DNA of 57,340 nt, from the NCBI RefSeq assembly GCF_024494465.1, contig NZ_JAETXM010000021.1, positions 1 to 57,340 of the forward strand, written 5' to 3'. Shown one piece after another: positions 55,698 to 57,340 of this stretch. Each line of letters starts with the position of its first letter. Position 1 is the first letter of the stretch. The DNA comes from Bacillus sp. V3B (GTDB lineage Bacteria > Bacillota > Bacilli > Bacillales > Cytobacillaceae). Under the pieces are notes generated by a model. That model was given only the letters and a program-made list of their open reading frames with translations, had not been told where the DNA came from and made no database searches. Position numbers and translations under genes: made by a program.

Positions 55698-55772
55698 TGG
55701 AGCGGAAGACGGGATTCGAACCCGCGACCCCCACCTTGGCAAGGTGATGTTCTACCACTGAACTACTTCCGC
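55698..55772 (-). tRNA. tRNA-Gly(GCC)
   Basis: Acceptor GCGGAAG / CTTCCGC, anticodon loop CTTGCCA, encoded CCA. Its first 23 nt are duplicated upstream at 55872-55894. Confidence 0.94.
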
Positions 55773-55799
55773 GTTATGATATAGTATTAACTTTTAAAT

Positions 55800-55894
55800 T
55801 AGGAGTGTGGTCTTGTGCTCCAAAACCCTTTGGATTTTGTTGCAGATTGCGCCTCTTCAAGGTAGGCAATCTTCTACCACTGAACTACTTCCGC
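55800..55894 (-). repeat. Half-tRNA module M1 (5' part of tRNA-Gly plus hairpin cassette)
   Basis: Minus strand: 23 nt identical to the start of the downstream tRNA-Gly(GCC), then a stem GATTGC/GCAATC with inner CCT/AGG, then AAAATCC AAA GGGTTTT and GGAGCACAAGACCACA. It shares the second part with M2 (56410-56519) and M3 (57222-57329). No 3' half of a tRNA follows, so it is not a complete pseudo-tRNA. Confidence 0.75.
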
Positions 55895-55898
55895 ATAA

Positions 55899-55973
55899 TG
55901 GCTGGGCTAGAAGGATTCGAACCTTCGCATGACGGAATCAAAATCCGTTGCCTTACCGCTTGGCTATAGCCCA
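55899..55973 (-). tRNA. tRNA-Gln(TTG)
   Basis: Acceptor TGGGCTA / TAGCCCA, anticodon loop TTTTGAT, encoded CCA. Confidence 0.94.
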
Positions 55974-56012
55974 ATAATATACATAATAATTACTTTAAAT
56001 GAAATTATTAAA

Positions 56013-56089
56013 TGGGGCGGCTGATGGGAATTGAACCCACGAATGCCGGAATCACAATCCGGTGCGTTAACCACTTCGCCACAACCGCC
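56013..56089 (-). tRNA. tRNA-His(GTG)
   Basis: Extra 5' G typical of tRNA-His, anticodon loop TTGTGAT, encoded CCA. Confidence 0.94.
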
Positions 56090-56098
56090 ATAATCATT

Positions 56099-56172
56099 TG
56101 GCAGGGGTAGTAGGACTCGAACCCACACCGGAGGTTTTGGAGACCTCTGTTCTACCTTTAAACTATACCCCT
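56099..56172 (-). tRNA. tRNA-Trp(CCA)
   Basis: Acceptor AGGGGTA / TACCCCT, anticodon loop CTCCAAA, encoded CCA. Confidence 0.94.
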
Positions 56173-56179
56173 ATGAAGA

Positions 56180-56263
56180 TGGTGGAGGGGGGCGGATTCG
56201 AACCGCCGAACCCTAGGGAACGGATTTACAGTCCGTCGCGTTTAGCCACTTCGCTACCCCTCC
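56180..56263 (-). tRNA. tRNA-Tyr(GTA)
   Basis: Class II tRNA, acceptor GGAGGGG / CCCCTCC, anticodon loop CTGTAAA, encoded CCA. Confidence 0.94.
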
Positions 56264-56322
56264 ATATATATTATGACTGTAAGAGTTTTTTGAAACTCAA
56301 ACAAATAAATTTTAATTAAAAA

Positions 56323-56398
56323 TGGTGGCTCAGGACGGAATCGAACCGCCGACACAAGGATTTTCAGTCCTTTGCTCTACCGACTGAGCTACTGAGCC
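56323..56398 (-). tRNA. tRNA-Phe(GAA)
   Basis: Acceptor GGCTCAG / CTGAGCC, anticodon loop CTGAAAA, encoded CCA. Its first 24 nt are duplicated upstream at 56496-56519. A tRNA-Thr that lies between Phe and Tyr in B. subtilis trnD is missing. Confidence 0.94.
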
Positions 56399-56409
56399 AT
56401 ATATAGTAT

Positions 56410-56519
56410 TTCTTCCTAAACTTAGCTAGTGGTTTTGTGCTTCAAAAACCTTTGGCTTTTATTGCAAAACGCATCCTCTTCAGGACGCTGCGTTTCTCTA
56501 CCGACTGAGCTACTGAGCC
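56410..56519 (-). repeat. Half-tRNA module M2 (5' part of tRNA-Phe plus hairpin cassette)
   Basis: Minus strand: 24 nt identical to the start of tRNA-Phe, then stem AACGCA/TGCGTT with inner TCCT/AGGA and loop GAAG, then AAAAGCC AAA GGTTTTT and GAAGCACAAAACCAC, then the intact tRNA-Phe. Confidence 0.78.
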
Positions 56520-56541
56520 ATATATTATATTCTTTTAAAAA

Positions 56542-56618
56542 TGGCGGTCCGGACGGGACTCGAACCCGCGACCTCCTGCGTGACAGGCAGGCATTCTAAC
56601 CAACTGAACTACCGGACC
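56542..56618 (-). tRNA. tRNA-Asp(GTC)
   Basis: Acceptor GGTCCGG / CCGGACC, anticodon loop CTGTCAC, encoded CCA. Confidence 0.94.
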
Positions 56619-56621
56619 AGA

Positions 56622-56695
<74 letters not shown>

Positions 56696-56699
56696 ACAA

Positions 56700-56839
56700 T
56701 AGAAAGTATACAATTTTAACTATGCTCATTATAAGCATTATCTGTCCCGATCCCAGGAAACCTATTCAAGAAGCAAATCGATCGGTACAACTCGCAGTTT
56801 ATTCATGAAGCAATGCTTGTTGCTCCACCCCACGACAAT
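56700..56839 (-). repeat. Half-tRNA module M4 (5' end of tRNA-fMet plus a different spacer)
   Basis: Minus strand: ATTGTCGTGGGGTGGAGCA repeats the first 14 nt and 5-nt leader of tRNA-fMet with one change, followed by about 120 nt unlike M1-M3. The spacer contains the near repeats TATTCAWGAAGCAA twice (about 56763 and 56801). Confidence 0.6.
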
Positions 56840-56850
56840 AAATATTTAAA

Positions 56851-56926
56851 TGGTGGAGGATGACGGGATCGAACCGCCGACCCTCTGCTTGTAAGGCAGA
56901 TGCTCTCCCAGCTGAGCTAATCCTCC
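56851..56926 (-). tRNA. tRNA-Val(TAC)
   Basis: Acceptor GGAGGAT / ATCCTCC, anticodon loop CTTACAA, encoded CCA. Confidence 0.94.
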
Positions 56927-56953
56927 AAAGTATATGATATACTGAAAAATAAA

Positions 56954-57028
56954 TGGTGACCCCTACGGGATTCGAACCCGTGTTACCGCCGTGAAAGGGC
57001 GGTGTCTTAACCGCTTGACCAAGGGGCC
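56954..57028 (-). tRNA. tRNA-Glu(TTC)
   Basis: Acceptor GGCCCCT / AGGGGTC (one G-U), anticodon loop CTTTCAC, encoded CCA. Confidence 0.94.
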
Positions 57029-57037
57029 ATATAATTA

Positions 57038-57130
57038 TGGCGGAGAGCAAGGGATTTGAACCCTTGAGACAGGTTTTGCCCGCCTACACGATTTCCAATC
57101 GTGCTCCTTCGGCCACTCGGACAGCTCTCC
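57038..57130 (-). tRNA. tRNA-Ser(GGA)
   Basis: Class II tRNA with long variable arm, acceptor GGAGAGC / GCTCTCC, anticodon loop TTGGAAA, encoded CCA. Confidence 0.94.
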
Positions 57131-57133
57131 TAA

Positions 57134-57208
57134 TGGCTCCGCAGGTAGGACTCGAACCTACGACCGATCGGTTAACAGCCGATAGCTCTACCACTGAGCT
57201 ACTGCGGA
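57134..57208 (-). tRNA. tRNA-Asn(GTT)
   Basis: Acceptor TCCGCAG / CTGCGGA, anticodon loop CTGTTAA, encoded CCA. First intact tRNA of the array in transcription order within the window. Confidence 0.94.
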
Positions 57209-57221
57209 ATAAAAATTTATA

Positions 57222-57329
57222 TCTTCCTAAATATAGTTAGTAGTCTTGTGCTTCAAAAGCCTTTGGCTTTTATTGCAAAACGTATCCTCTTCAGGACGCT
57301 GTGTTTCTCTATCATTGAGCTACTGCGGA
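57222..57329 (-). repeat. Half-tRNA module M3 (5' part of tRNA-Asn plus hairpin cassette)
   Basis: Minus strand: TCCGCAGTAGCTCAATGATAG, which has two changes against the intact tRNA-Asn start, then the same cassette as M2 with AAAAGCC AAA GGCTTTT. The first stem has two A-C mismatches, so this copy is partly decayed. Confidence 0.75.
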
Positions 57330-57340
57330 ATAATGAAATT

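Overview
The window reads as chromosome of a low-GC, endospore-forming Gram-positive bacterium of the Bacillaceae. Sporulation genes occur throughout (CotF-like coat protein, YhbH, PrkA, the germination hydrolase CwlJ, a coat-type kinase/glycosyltransferase cluster). Ribosome binding sites are strong GGAGG types with some TTG and GTG starts. The window ends in a tRNA array whose order follows the Bacillus subtilis trnD cluster.

Layout. 1-2.4 kb: the end of an unknown membrane protein, decayed sequence, then intact ycgQ beside a broken ycgR permease. 2.4-10.7 kb: a minus-strand locus of a large beta-propeller/amidohydrolase gene cut by one in-frame TAG, a cell-wall-anchored amidohydrolase, a decayed second copy of the first enzyme, a near-consensus sigma-54 promoter, and a PAS/AAA+/HTH sigma-54 activator. 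11.3-13.7 kb: a secreted repeat protein. 13.9-18.1 kb: mobile-element debris (IS110 remnant, IS200/IS605-type tnpB split by a 248-bp nonautonomous element) and broken genes. 18.3-35.2 kb: mostly intact core genes (CotF-like, nitronate monooxygenase-like, YczE/YitT-like, lactonase, GGDEF/EAL protein, V4R protein, YhbH, DctP, PrkA, nitroreductase, TrmL, amidase-domain protein, QueG, B3/B4 protein, tRNA-Gly). 35.6-42.8 kb: a co-directional run of kinase-like protein, GT4 glycosyltransferase, HipA-like kinase, Na/Pi cotransporter, UDP-glucose pyrophosphorylase and UDP-glucose dehydrogenase, probably for a spore-surface or cell-envelope glycan. 43-49.4 kb: a second debris field (truncated ynfA, internally deleted bioB, tnpB-less IS605-like relic, tnpB lacking its catalytic Glu) around an apparently intact lysine N6-monooxygenase gene. 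49.5-55.3 kb: sulfatase, cwlJ, then a small accessory block (nuclease, unknown gene, tyrosine recombinase) beside the tRNA array. 55.4-57.3 kb: fifteen tRNA genes on the minus strand.

The most unusual structure is in the tRNA array. Four tRNA genes are each preceded in transcription order by a copy of their own 5' end. In three cases this half-tRNA is fused to the same module of about 85 nt, which can fold into two hairpins; the changes among copies largely keep the pairing. I do not recognise this arrangement. The second notable element is the 248-bp IS605-like repeat present three times. One copy lies so exactly inside tnpB that removing it restores the zinc-finger reading frame and reveals the insertion target TTTAA.
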